DNA of 49,994 bases, from the NCBI GenBank assembly GCA_001513285.1, contig LFTI01000055.1, positions 1 to 49,994 of the forward strand, given 5' to 3'. The position numbers were made by a program, and so were the translations under genes. The DNA is from Rikenellaceae bacterium DTU049 (GTDB lineage: Bacteria; Bacteroidota; Bacteroidia; Bacteroidales; DTU049). Below are positions 9,390 to 18,474 of the stretch, piece by piece (within the stretch, counting starts at the first letter, position 1; each line of letters opens with the position of its first letter). The notes beneath the pieces are model-generated. The model ran no database searches. It was not told where the DNA came from and worked only from the letters and a program-made list of their open reading frames with translations.

Positions 9390-10397
9390 ATGAAACAGAT
9401 AATCGAAGACGTAGAAGAGTATATCTCTATGGGCAAGCAAGAAAATCTCGCATTTTTAGATAATCTCTACAATCTATTATTGGAGAAAGAAGCTGATGCA
9501 GTAGATTATCAAGAGGTAAAAACTCTGAGTGCTGCTCCTCTGTGTCCCAATTGTGAAAGTAGTAATATCATCAAGAACGGCAGACAACAAGGGCAGCAAC
9601 TTTATATTTGTAAAGATTGTGGTAGGAACTTTAGAGTAACTACTGGCACTTTCGTTTATAAAATTCAAAAACGTGAAAAAATGCTTGGTTACATTCGCTG
9701 CATGCTTGAAGATAAAACCTTACAACAATGTGCTGATGAGGTGGGTATAAGCTTACCAACAAGCTTTGCATGGCGACATAGGATACTAGCAGCTCTCAGG
9801 AGCTTTGATAATAATGTAAATTTTTTTGGCATTATCGAGTTGAAACAATTACTCATGGAATACTCTGAAAAAGGCAGAAGAAAGCGTAATGCAATGGACA
9901 AATTAATAGCCAAAATACGAAGACTTCAAAAAGTAGCTGTGCTAGCTACTCAAGATAGAAGTGGTAATATGCTTTTTAATGTTGTAGGCTTCCAAAAGGT
10001 AAGGCAAGCACATATAGAAAAGATATTGACAACAAAAATCTCAAAAAATGGTGTAATATGTAGTGATGACGATGAAGAATTGCGAAATATACAAGCCAAA
10101 GAACTTAGGAGAAAAGAGTTAATAAAAAATAAAAAGAGTAAAAATGATTTGTATGGATTGACAGCTATAGAGAAGCATACAGGCATATTTGTGAATTGGA
10201 TAAATTATAAATTCAAAGGTGTAGCTACCAAATATCTGCAAAGCTACATAATGTGGTATATAATAAAACACAAATATTTGTTAAAGAAATTGATAGAAGA
10301 TGTAGGCAGGATGCTTAATTTAGCTTCATCAGATCGGCAAGCATGGTATGTGTATATGGAGTTGAGATTAAATCCAATATTGATTTTAAAAGATTAA
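9390..10397 (+). CDS. IS1595-family-like transposase, catalytic Asp replaced (copy 1)
   Basis: The 335-residue protein has a zinc ribbon (CPNC at 52-55, CKDC at 74-77), a helical segment with LQQCADEVGISLPTSFAWRH, and a DDE-type core ending in GVATKYLQSY. It is clearly related over its length to the protein at 33079-34071. In the family, as I recall it, the core begins with E-A-D-E; here residues 150-153 are E-L-K-Q, so the first catalytic Asp (column 152) is Lys. The second Asp is kept in ICSD (D226). The reading frame is fully open. It may be an inactive transposase, or a domesticated DNA-binding protein. Confidence 0.82.
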   Translation: MKQIIEDVEEYISMGKQENLAFLDNLYNLLLEKEADAVDYQEVKTLSAAPLCPNCESSNIIKNGRQQGQQLYICKDCGRNFRVTTGTFVYKIQKREKMLGYIRCMLEDKTLQQCADEVGISLPTSFAWRHRILAALRSFDNNVNFFGIIELKQLLMEYSEKGRRKRNAMDKLIAKIRRLQKVAVLATQDRSGNMLFNVVGFQKVRQAHIEKILTTKISKNGVICSDDDEELRNIQAKELRRKELIKNKKSKNDLYGLTAIEKHTGIFVNWINYKFKGVATKYLQSYIMWYIIKHKYLLKKLIEDVGRMLNLASSDRQAWYVYMELRLNPILILKD

Positions 10398-10511
10398 TCT
10401 TTTACTTGCCTTTTCCACACTTTTTATAAATCCGTTTAATTAATATTCTAAAAAATCCTTTAATTTGCAAAAATTTTCATTTAAAATTATGCAACTTCTC
10501 ATTTTATTACT

Positions 10512-11060
10512 ATGAAAAGATTTAATGATAGTAATATAAAAATATTTGATGAATTAGTAGAAAAAACTCAAAAACCACTATTTCGTTTGGCTCTTAATAT
10601 ATTAAAAGATGAGGAGGTAGCTATGGATATAGTTCAAGATACGTATGTAAAAGCATGGGAAAATTGGTATGGGTTCAGAGCTCAGTCAGATCCTAAAACC
10701 TGGCTTTATAGAATTGCTATTAATTTATCTCTTAATCAATTAAAAAAAAATCAAAGAATTGTAAATTTTAATAAATTTACAAATGAGAATTTAGATGATG
10801 ATAATGAAAAATATACCTACGAACCAGCTGATCCAATTTCAATAGAACAATTATTAGATAGCAAAGAAAGAAATATTTTAATTAAAAAAGCTATTGATAA
10901 ACTGCCTTTAAATCAAAAATTAGTTCTACAATTATTTTACTATGAAGGATTTCATTATAAAGAAGTTTCAGAAATACTAAACATAAGTGTATCTTCTGTA
11001 GAATCTTTGCTTTTCAGAGCTAGAAAAAATTTAAAAAAATATTTAGCAAATTATAGATAA
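10512..11060 (+). CDS. ECF-type RNA polymerase sigma factor
   Basis: The 182-residue protein has sigma region 2 (LFRLALNILKDEEVAMDIVQ onward, with KAWENW) and region 4 (LPLNQKLVLQLFYYEGF through VSSVESLLFRARKNLKKYL), as in ECF sigma-70 factors. Region 3 is absent, as expected. The next genes on the same strand encode a zinc-finger anti-sigma factor and two CpxP/ZraP-like proteins. It probably controls its own cluster in response to an envelope or metal signal; that role is inference from context. Confidence 0.95.
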   Translation: MKRFNDSNIKIFDELVEKTQKPLFRLALNILKDEEVAMDIVQDTYVKAWENWYGFRAQSDPKTWLYRIAINLSLNQLKKNQRIVNFNKFTNENLDDDNEKYTYEPADPISIEQLLDSKERNILIKKAIDKLPLNQKLVLQLFYYEGFHYKEVSEILNISVSSVESLLFRARKNLKKYLANYR

Positions 11061-11197
11061 TATTTTATAATTTGCTAAAAAAAATAATTATTGCTTTTTA
11101 TTAGTGATTTTTTATAGTATAAAAAATGGTGTTTAAATAATAAAATAATATTTCAAAATAAAACGCAAGTTTTTTTTAATTTAAATGTCTAATAAAT

Positions 11198-11602
11198 ATG
11201 AATTGCGATGAAATACAAAAATTTTTAATTGAAAAATCAGTTGAAGAGCTTTCAAATGCTGATTTATCTCATATTAATAATTGTGAGAAATGTAAACAAT
11301 TGGCTATATTATTGGATATTGATTTACATTTAACACTAGATGAATGTTGGGACCAACCTACTGATTACAATTTAAAAATATTGAATCAAAGGTTACAAGC
11401 ACATCCATGGCAAAAAGTTATTCCAAAAAGAACTTTAGTAAATACTATCCCTTGGGTTGCTGCAATAGTTACTATAATTATAGCTTTATATATATTCCTC
11501 TTTTCGGAATCACATAGTATAAATATTAATTATAATGATGAAACTCATTATTATTATACTGACGTTATGTTTACTAATTTTTTAAATAATAATGAACAAT
11601 GA
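11198..11602 (+). CDS. Membrane-anchored zinc-finger anti-sigma factor
   Basis: The 134-residue protein starts MNCDEIQKFL and has the HxxxCxxC element of zf-HC2 anti-sigma domains (H25, C29, C32, with C3 nearby). A single membrane segment (about 84-103) is followed by a short 30-residue exterior tail. The N-terminal cytoplasmic part would bind the ECF sigma factor encoded upstream. Its stop overlaps the start of the next gene by 4 bases, so the two are probably translationally coupled. Confidence 0.85.
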   Translation: MNCDEIQKFLIEKSVEELSNADLSHINNCEKCKQLAILLDIDLHLTLDECWDQPTDYNLKILNQRLQAHPWQKVIPKRTLVNTIPWVAAIVTIIIALYIFLFSESHSININYNDETHYYYTDVMFTNFLNNNEQ

Positions 11603-12270
11603 AAACGAAAACATTAATTATTTTATTTGGCATTTCTATTGGAGTAAATATTGCTTTATTAATAATTATAATTTATGATCATAGTAAAATAAATAAATTA
11701 GAAAAACAAAGTCAAACAATAGAGTGGAAATTTCCTAAACATGAAAAACATAGACCTCTCTTGGATGATTTACAATTATCTCCTAAACAAGAGCTTGATA
11801 TGAAAAACGAGATGCATTTATATAGATCACATATTAAAATTTTTGCCGATTCGATGAACATTATTAGAGATTCTTTATTTAGACAATTAAATAAAGATAA
11901 TACTGATACAATTATAATAAATAAATATATAGATAGCCTTGTTCATTTTGATAGAAAAATGCATCAAGAACTCGTTAAACACTTGACAGTTGTAAAATCA
12001 ATTCTTGATAAAGAACAATATAATATCTTTTTTGAAAATATGAAAGATAAATTTAAACCACGTTGTAAACCAAACAATAAAAAATATAAAAGCTATGAAA
12101 AAATTAATGAGTATTTTAATGATGTCCATCATTGTTGTGGGAAGTTATCCTTTGATGGCACAGAAAAAAGTTCAGAAAAAAGTTCAACCATCTTCTCCAC
12201 CCCAAGCTCCTCCTACTTCACAGGTAGTAGAGCAACCACAAAAAGCACGTGGATGGCAAAAAATTCCTAA
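11599..12270 (+). CDS. Membrane-anchored CpxP/ZraP-like periplasmic sensor, with out-of-frame C-terminal extension
   Basis: The 223-residue protein has an N-terminal membrane anchor (about 5-26) and a helical periplasmic domain with two LTxxQ-like motifs (LQLSPKQ near 58-64 and LDKEQY near 136-141), as in the CpxP/Spy/ZraP/CnrX group. Several His and Met residues could bind metal. From about residue 166 the frame runs through the start of the next gene, producing a Ser/Thr-rich tail unlike the family. The native stop was probably lost by a small frameshift or mutation near 12090. The domain is likely the sensor paired with the upstream anti-sigma factor. Confidence 0.75.
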   Translation: MKTKTLIILFGISIGVNIALLIIIIYDHSKINKLEKQSQTIEWKFPKHEKHRPLLDDLQLSPKQELDMKNEMHLYRSHIKIFADSMNIIRDSLFRQLNKDNTDTIIINKYIDSLVHFDRKMHQELVKHLTVVKSILDKEQYNIFFENMKDKFKPRCKPNNKKYKSYEKINEYFNDVHHCCGKLSFDGTEKSSEKSSTIFSTPSSSYFTGSRATTKSTWMAKNS

Positions 12271-12700
12271 TCTTACAGATCAACAAAAAGAGCAAATAAC
12301 AACTTTGCATACTGCACATATTAAGCAGATGACTATACTAAAAAATCAATTAGAAGAGAAAAAAGCACAAATGAATACAGCTACTTCGTGGGCTTCATAT
12401 AATGCAGCTGACGCAGAGAAACTACTTGATGAAATCTATAATATAAAATTGCAGTTAGCAAAAGAAAAATTATCTTTCCATGATGCTGTTAGAAACTTGT
12501 TGAATGAAGATCAAAAAAATTTCTGGGATAAAAAATTTAACATGAATCAAAGAAAAAACAAGATGGGACAGTGTTGTAATAATATGCAACATTGCAATCA
12601 GTCATGTTCACAACATAATATGATGCAGGGGTGTATGCACCAACAAGGTAATATACAAAATCATGGTGAACAATGTTATCACGGGCGAATGAAAAAATAA
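12095..12700 (+). CDS. Secreted CpxP/Spy-like protein with Cys/His/Met-rich tail
   Basis: The 201-residue protein has a signal peptide (about 1-23, ending PLMAQ), a Pro/Gln-rich linker, and a helical domain with LTDQQKEQI (60-68) and LNEDQKNFW (136-144), matching the two LTxxQ motifs of Spy/CpxP chaperones. The last ~45 residues hold six Cys (160, 161, 167, 171, 180, 194), five His and many Met, suggesting thiophilic metal binding such as Cu, Zn or Ni; the metal is unknown. It is the last gene of the sigma/anti-sigma/sensor cluster and overlaps the preceding frame by 176 bases. Confidence 0.85.
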   Translation: MKKLMSILMMSIIVVGSYPLMAQKKVQKKVQPSSPPQAPPTSQVVEQPQKARGWQKIPNLTDQQKEQITTLHTAHIKQMTILKNQLEEKKAQMNTATSWASYNAADAEKLLDEIYNIKLQLAKEKLSFHDAVRNLLNEDQKNFWDKKFNMNQRKNKMGQCCNNMQHCNQSCSQHNMMQGCMHQQGNIQNHGEQCYHGRMKK

Positions 12701-12716
12701 TCTATTAGAAATTAAT

Positions 12717-12753
12717 AAAAAAATAGCGATGATAATTCATCGCTAATTTTTTA
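12717..12753. terminator. Bidirectional rho-independent terminator
   Basis: A perfect 9-bp stem TAGCGATGA (12724-12732) and TCATCGCTA (12737-12745) with a 4-base loop is followed by a T-rich run and preceded by an A-run. It lies between the convergent genes ending at 12700 and 12765 and can serve both. Confidence 0.85.
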
Positions 12754-12764
12754 TTAATTTTTAA

Positions 12765-13247
12765 CTATTCATTTGCCTCTGAATATCTCTCTATCCATAT
12801 TTGCTTTGCTAGTTCATATAGCTGCGTTGATAATTCATTTTTAGGCCCTAACTGTATATATTTCGGCATTTGGTTCTCTATATCTTTTGATTTAATATTA
12901 TTCCTCATAGAATAAATTTCTAAATACAAATCTTTTATTAATTGCATAGTCTCATTTTTAATTACTTCATAGTCTGTCAATGCTTGATTAATGTAATCAA
13001 TGATGTTTTCAATGTTCTGTGAATTTGGGTATATCACATATCCATAACCATCTACTGAAGAAAATGCAGCAAAAATGGCTAAATCAATTTTTTCTAATGC
13101 CCTTGCTAGATAATCTGCTCTATTATTATCTGTGATTCCGTTAATATATAATTTACTTACATTCCAAGCAGGCAGATTAATGTTTGATTGACTATATAGA
13201 AAATTAATAGACATTGAAACCATAATAATTGCAATATACTTTTTCAT
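12765..13247 (-). CDS. Secreted protein of unknown function
   Basis: The 160-residue protein has a signal peptide (about 1-20, ending FLYSQ). The mature part is mostly helical and contains no Cys. No family was recognised. It faces the sigma-factor cluster across a shared terminator and is the last gene before the deacetylase/trehalose cluster, about 200 bases away. Confidence 0.65.
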   Translation of the reverse strand: MKKYIAIIMVSMSINFLYSQSNINLPAWNVSKLYINGITDNNRADYLARALEKIDLAIFAAFSSVDGYGYVIYPNSQNIENIIDYINQALTDYEVIKNETMQLIKDLYLEIYSMRNNIKSKDIENQMPKYIQLGPKNELSTQLYELAKQIWIERYSEANE

Positions 13248-13446
13248 ATAAATTATTTTTTACAAATTTAAATAATTTTTTTAATATTTCATATTTTTTG
13301 TAATTGAAATAGCAGTTTAGATAATATATCTTCAAAATATTTTTATATTAAGAGAATAATTTCAAAATTAATTGTCTGCTCGTATTTAAATATTCTTTTA
13401 GAAATAATTTGTCATTTTTATGATATTGTAATGGCAATTCATGTAA

Positions 13447-14022
13447 TTATAATACATATTTATCTAAAGGTTCGAAACGAAAATTCCGTTTAAGAGCTAA
13501 TTCTATAAAATATGGAAGCAATATATTTTTTTTATCAATAGCTTTTTGATTATCATGAAATGTAAATATAGAGCCAGGTTGTAAATATTTTTCTAATAAT
13601 TTTTTATCTTTTTCTAAACTTCTTTTTTTATCAAAATCATATACCATCATGGTCCACAGAATTATTCTATAATTTTTATACAAATATAAGTATTGTAACG
13701 GAGAAATCTTACCATATGGAGGGCGAAAAAAATTACTATTTGTCAATGATTTACCTTTATTAACATCTGAAATATATTTATTTTTGCTAGTTTTCCATCC
13801 ATTTAAATGAGAAAAGGAATGATTTGCTATTTGATGTCCATCTGTAATAATTCTTTGAGTTAATTCTTGATCTTCAATTATGTTTTTCCCAATACAAAAA
13901 AATGTAGCTTTTACATTATAATATTTTAAAAATTCTAAAGTTTGTGGTGTAGATATAGAGGTAGGAGCATCATCTATTGTCAAAAATATTATTTTTTCAT
14001 TTGTTTTAATACGAGTTATCAT
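13447..14022 (-). CDS. Polysaccharide deacetylase (NodB-like, CE4)
   Basis: The 191-residue protein shows the NodB motifs in order: TIDDAP (D17, D18), HQIANHSFSH with metal ligands H68 and H72, and FRPPYG (R100). These define a metal-dependent deacetylase for N-acetylated glycans or peptidoglycan. There is no clear signal peptide, which is unusual if the target is extracellular. Its start overlaps the stop of the metallophosphoesterase by 4 bases, showing tight coupling. Confidence 0.9.
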   Translation of the reverse strand: MITRIKTNEKIIFLTIDDAPTSISTPQTLEFLKYYNVKATFFCIGKNIIEDQELTQRIITDGHQIANHSFSHLNGWKTSKNKYISDVNKGKSLTNSNFFRPPYGKISPLQYLYLYKNYRIILWTMMVYDFDKKRSLEKDKKLLEKYLQPGSIFTFHDNQKAIDKKNILLPYFIELALKRNFRFEPLDKYVL

Positions 14023-15209
14023 TTTTTAAGTAATTTGATGACAGCTATTTGAGACGAAAAACCAAAATGAAAGTTGGCTATTACATGTCCTAATCCTGTA
14101 TTTATTATCAAATTATTATTATTATTCTCATTAGTATATAAACCGCCAGTTTTACCATTAATACTAGCCGGAGAAAGTCTTAATTTTTTATTAATAAAAA
14201 AACCAAATTGTCCACCATGAGTATGTCCCGATAGTGTAAGGGGGAATTCATCAAATAAGCCTTCAGACCAATAAAATGGGTCATGAACTAAAATAATAGA
14301 AAACAAATTTTTGGGAACTTCATTTAAAACATTATGAATATTTCCAAAAACAGAGAATGGAGGTTTACCATAATTATTGAGACCTACAAAAGCTATAGAG
14401 TCCATATTTTTTTGAACATAATAAATACTGTCTCTCAATACCGTAAAACCACATTGCTCTAATATCATAGTTATAGAATCAGAAAGAGCAATTTTAGGTT
14501 CTAATGGTCTATTTCCCCAATAATGGCTAAATTTATGAAAGTCGTGATAATCGTGATTACCAAGTATTGCTAGCTTAATAGGTGCATTCATATTCTTCAA
14601 TTGCTTTATATATTCTGGTTTTATTTCTCGCATACTCGAGTTTACTATATCTCCTGTGAATATTATTATATCTGGCTGTAATTTATTAATCTTTTCAGTA
14701 GCTCGTTTTAATTTATGGTCATTAATGAAAGAGCCAAGATGTATATCAGAAATTTGTGCAATAGTGTAGCCATTAAAACTCTCTGGTAAATTATCATAGT
14801 ATAGATCATAGTTTTTAAGAACAACTCTATTAGAATAAAACAAATTACCTATTACTATTATTATTAATACTATAGATGCAAAGCTAAAAGCAAATTTCTG
14901 TATTTTTAATCTATTCTCTTTTTTAAAAAACCAACCAACAAGATGAATGATAGCATAAAACAATGAAAATATTATAATATATATAAAAAACGTACCTATT
15001 ATTGTAGAAAATCCAGAATTAACTTTAGTAAATATTAAAATTATAATTGAAATTATAATAATAGATAAAAGTATCAGCCATATATAATACCAATTTTTTT
15101 TCTTGATTTGTGGTGGATGAAAATAAAATGCATAACACATTAATAAAAAAGAAAGTAGTAAAGTAAGTACAATATATATACGCCAATACATAGAACTAAA
15201 TTTTTGCAA
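14019..15209 (-). CDS. Membrane-anchored metallophosphoesterase (calcineurin-like)
   Basis: The 396-residue protein has four N-terminal membrane segments (about residues 11-122), then a calcineurin-like phosphoesterase domain: ISDIHLG (D155, H157), FTGDIVN (D187), LGNHDYHD (N218, H219), a later LVHDP and GHTHGGQ. All metal-ligand motifs are intact. The architecture resembles YkuE/YaeI-type enzymes that act on membrane lipids, but the substrate here is unknown. It is probably co-transcribed with the downstream deacetylase. Confidence 0.9.
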   Translation of the reverse strand: MQKFSSMYWRIYIVLTLLLSFLLMCYAFYFHPPQIKKKNWYYIWLILLSIIIISIIILIFTKVNSGFSTIIGTFFIYIIIFSLFYAIIHLVGWFFKKENRLKIQKFAFSFASIVLIIIVIGNLFYSNRVVLKNYDLYYDNLPESFNGYTIAQISDIHLGSFINDHKLKRATEKINKLQPDIIIFTGDIVNSSMREIKPEYIKQLKNMNAPIKLAILGNHDYHDFHKFSHYWGNRPLEPKIALSDSITMILEQCGFTVLRDSIYYVQKNMDSIAFVGLNNYGKPPFSVFGNIHNVLNEVPKNLFSIILVHDPFYWSEGLFDEFPLTLSGHTHGGQFGFFINKKLRLSPASINGKTGGLYTNENNNNNLIINTGLGHVIANFHFGFSSQIAVIKLLKK

Positions 15210-15285
15210 AAATATTAATTTTTTTTTAAGATATTACATTAAAAAGTACAAAAACAAAATAATAAAATAAAAATTAAAAAAATGG

Positions 15286-18200
15286 TTATTTATGTTTAAT
15301 AAAAACAAACTGATCTTTATATAATTGGTAACGTTTATTTTTATATTCTACTGCTACTCTATCACCATCTTTTAATGTTTTACCTTTTATGAGAATAGTA
15401 TTTTGAGTTATTTCTATGTTAAACCAATTATGTCTATGGCAAAAATTAAAAGATAATTTTTTCCAATGTTTAGGTAAGACAGGGTCAATACGAAAGCGAT
15501 TTTTGAAAAGATTAATACCTGCAAAACTTTTGAATATAATATCTAATGTGCCACCCATCAGTCCAGCATGTATTCCTTCTCTAGTTGTACCACCTTGTAA
15601 ATCATAGATATCACTTTTGAGAGCTGTTAAAAACCAATTCCACATATCATCATAGCTATCTTTCAGATATATAAGTATGGCAGAATGTACTACAAAGCTC
15701 AGAGTAGAACCATGTGAGGTTCTCTGAATATAATAATTATAGTTTTTTCTCATAAACTCAAGCTCATCACCAATATGATAACCCATAAGCTCTAAAATAT
15801 GTTTAAGCTGTCCAGGAGATAAAAAGTAATAAATCATCAACACATCTGCTTGTTTAGAAAGTTTATAGTTGTCTGGGCTATCGCCTTCGGCTTTAAGAAT
15901 ACGATCCATTCTGCCTATATTACCATATTTATCTTTATAATGTTGCCAATTTAGTTCTTTTAGATTCATATAGCCAGCAAATTGAGAAATTATACCTTCA
16001 TCAGTTATCTCAACATATAATTTACTTACTATCTCTTTCCATAGTGCTATTTCTTCTTCTTTGAAACCTATTTTTCTTTTTAATCTGTCTTTTTCTTTTT
16101 TGGGTAAATATTCATAAGTTTCGATAGTTTTGTGCATTATCCATGCTGTCATTATATTAGTATAAGCATTATCATCGATGCCACCCTTTTCGGCATTAGG
16201 ATATTTTTCGTGAAATTCGTCTGGTCCCATTACCCCATATATATGATATCTACCATCAACTTTATTATATTCAATAATACTAGAAAAAAAGCGAGCTATC
16301 TCTAGCATCATTTCTATTCCATAATTATGCAAAAAATCTAAATCTCGAGTTACATAAAAATACACCCAAATATTATAAGATATTGCTAAAGATACATGTC
16401 GTTGCAATCTGCTGAGATCAGGGTCCCATTTACCAGAAATAGGATTATAATGTAGCTCTTGAGTTTCTTCATCACCAGTATCAGCCGATTGCCAAGGATA
16501 CATAGCACCTTCATAACCATTATCTCTAGCATATCGGAGAGCTGCATCTAATCTACGATATCTATACATTAATAAATTTTTAGTAATCTCTGGGTTCCAT
16601 ATATTAAAAAAAGGGAAAATAAAAATTTCATCCCAGAAAATATGACCTCTATATGCTTCACCATGCCATCCTCTGGCTGGTGCTCCTGTATCTATGTATT
16701 TATTAAATATGTTGGCAGTTACTAATAAATGATATGAATATAGCCTAACTGCTAATTGAGAAAATCTATCTCCTTCTATTACATAATCTTTCTCTTCCCA
16801 AAGTTTTTGCCAAGCTTTTATATGTTTATCTAATAATTTTTCATAAGATTTTAGTTTTCTAATAGTTTTAAATGATATTTTAAAAATATCTTCATCTACG
16901 GTATCACGATCCTTATCTTTAGAAGTAAATAATGTAACGTATTTTTCTAATGTATAAGTTACCCCTTGACCGGCTTCTAATTTAAAATATTCAGAAATTA
17001 TCTCATCGTGTATATTTACATCACTTTGCAAATCTAATATTTTATCATTTTCTAACAATTTATGTTTAGCTGCAATTAATATTTTTACAAAAGATCTGTT
17101 AGTTTGTGAATACAAATATATATATCCATTCATCGTAGCTGCATCTATTACTTCTAAATGTTTATTGCTTAGATCTCTATATCTAGCCACACCATAATTA
17201 ATCACACTACCATCTATAGATGAGCGTATTACAATATCAGAAGAATAATTTTGTGGAGTGAATTGATATTTCACAGCACCTACGTGCATATCATCCATGC
17301 TAATGAAATTTTCAGTTTTTAAATTTGTAATTCTATCGTTTTGGTCTTTAAAAGTAATTTCACGAGTTACTATGCCATTGAGCATATTTAAGTCATGTTT
17401 ATATTTTAGAATTTCACAATCTAGAGGATTAAAAAAATCTCCATCTCCTATTTTCAGTTCTACCAATAACCAATTAGGACAGTTTACTAAATCATTATTG
17501 TAAATTGTTCTATCGTGCACTTGTGAAGGTAATCTATTATATAATCCAGCAATATATGTACCTGGATAATGCTCATCTACTTGCATTCTACTGCCAACAA
17601 AAGCTCCCCTAGTAGCAAAATATCCATTACCTGTAGTAGTTAAAGACTCTCTAAGCATTTCTTCATTTTTATCATATTTATAATATATAAGATGCCAAGC
17701 TTTTTCATTTATACCATTAGCAAACCAATCTTCTATTTGTTCCCAAGTAAGTTCACTGAGGTCTTTAACAACTATATCGGCGCCATTTTCTTTTAGCAAT
17801 TCAGGAGCTGTCCTACGAGCTACACCTACTACTAAAGCAAAATTACCATTTTTACCTGCTTCTACACCAGAGATAGCATCTTCGAAAATCATACATTCAG
17901 TAGGATATAATCCCAATTGATGAGCAGCTGTTACGAAAATATCTGGATTTGGTTTACCTTTTAAACCTAATTGCTCTGATACTACACCGTCTACAATAGT
18001 TTCAAATAAGTTTTCTAATCCTGCATTTTCTAAAATCAATGAGCTATTTTTACTAGAAGTTGCCAAACCTACTTTAATGTTTTGTTGTTTTAATATATTA
18101 ATCAATTCTATCGTTGAGCCGAATACTTCCACACCTTTTTCTCTAATAAGTGTATGAAGTAATTCATTTTTTTTATTTCCTATACCACAAATTGTTTCTT

Positions 18201-18468
18201 TATCAGGGCTATCGTCTGGATGTCCGAATGGTATATTTATATTACGAGATTCTAAAAAAGATTTTACACCTTCGTATCTAGGTTTACCATCTACATAGTT
18301 AGGATAATCTAATTCATAAGAAAAAGGTTCTAATATTAAGCCATTTTCTTGTGAAAATTTTTCTAAAAAATCATCAAAAGTTTTTTTCCATGCTTCGCGA
18401 TGTAGCTTTGCACTAGCAGTTACTACACCATCTAGATCAAAAATTGCTCCTTTACATAATTCATTCAT
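15286..18468 (-). CDS. Beta-phosphoglucomutase / GH65 glycoside phosphorylase fusion
   Basis: The 1060-residue protein fuses two enzymes. Residues 1-~230 form a HAD beta-phosphoglucomutase: nucleophile and acid/base D11 and D13 in FDLDG, TSSKNSS (137-143), KPNPDIF (172-178) and EDAISG (196-201). Residues ~255-1060 form a GH65 phosphorylase with FWDE (611-614) and the general acid E751 in GPDEF. GH65 enzymes split trehalose, maltose or kojibiose with phosphate to glucose and beta-glucose-1-P; the mutase converts the latter to glucose-6-P. Adjacent trehalose synthesis genes suggest trehalose as substrate. It starts 6 bases after the preceding gene's stop. Confidence 0.92.
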   Translation of the reverse strand: MNELCKGAIFDLDGVVTASAKLHREAWKKTFDDFLEKFSQENGLILEPFSYELDYPNYVDGKPRYEGVKSFLESRNINIPFGHPDDSPDKETICGIGNKKNELLHTLIREKGVEVFGSTIELINILKQQNIKVGLATSSKNSSLILENAGLENLFETIVDGVVSEQLGLKGKPNPDIFVTAAHQLGLYPTECMIFEDAISGVEAGKNGNFALVVGVARRTAPELLKENGADIVVKDLSELTWEQIEDWFANGINEKAWHLIYYKYDKNEEMLRESLTTTGNGYFATRGAFVGSRMQVDEHYPGTYIAGLYNRLPSQVHDRTIYNNDLVNCPNWLLVELKIGDGDFFNPLDCEILKYKHDLNMLNGIVTREITFKDQNDRITNLKTENFISMDDMHVGAVKYQFTPQNYSSDIVIRSSIDGSVINYGVARYRDLSNKHLEVIDAATMNGYIYLYSQTNRSFVKILIAAKHKLLENDKILDLQSDVNIHDEIISEYFKLEAGQGVTYTLEKYVTLFTSKDKDRDTVDEDIFKISFKTIRKLKSYEKLLDKHIKAWQKLWEEKDYVIEGDRFSQLAVRLYSYHLLVTANIFNKYIDTGAPARGWHGEAYRGHIFWDEIFIFPFFNIWNPEITKNLLMYRYRRLDAALRYARDNGYEGAMYPWQSADTGDEETQELHYNPISGKWDPDLSRLQRHVSLAISYNIWVYFYVTRDLDFLHNYGIEMMLEIARFFSSIIEYNKVDGRYHIYGVMGPDEFHEKYPNAEKGGIDDNAYTNIMTAWIMHKTIETYEYLPKKEKDRLKRKIGFKEEEIALWKEIVSKLYVEITDEGIISQFAGYMNLKELNWQHYKDKYGNIGRMDRILKAEGDSPDNYKLSKQADVLMIYYFLSPGQLKHILELMGYHIGDELEFMRKNYNYYIQRTSHGSTLSFVVHSAILIYLKDSYDDMWNWFLTALKSDIYDLQGGTTREGIHAGLMGGTLDIIFKSFAGINLFKNRFRIDPVLPKHWKKLSFNFCHRHNWFNIEITQNTILIKGKTLKDGDRVAVEYKNKRYQLYKDQFVFIKHK

Positions 18469-18474
18469 AATATA

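Larger units (their letters stand above)
9304..10420 (+). mobile_element. Putative IS1595-like element remnant, copy 1
   Basis: The transposase-like gene at 9390-10397 is bounded by weak inverted ends: GTGTGAGAGGAGTTAAA from 9304 on the plus strand and GTGTGGAAAAGGCAAGTAAA read inward from 10420 on the minus strand. No target-site duplication was visible. The boundaries are tentative. Confidence 0.35.
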
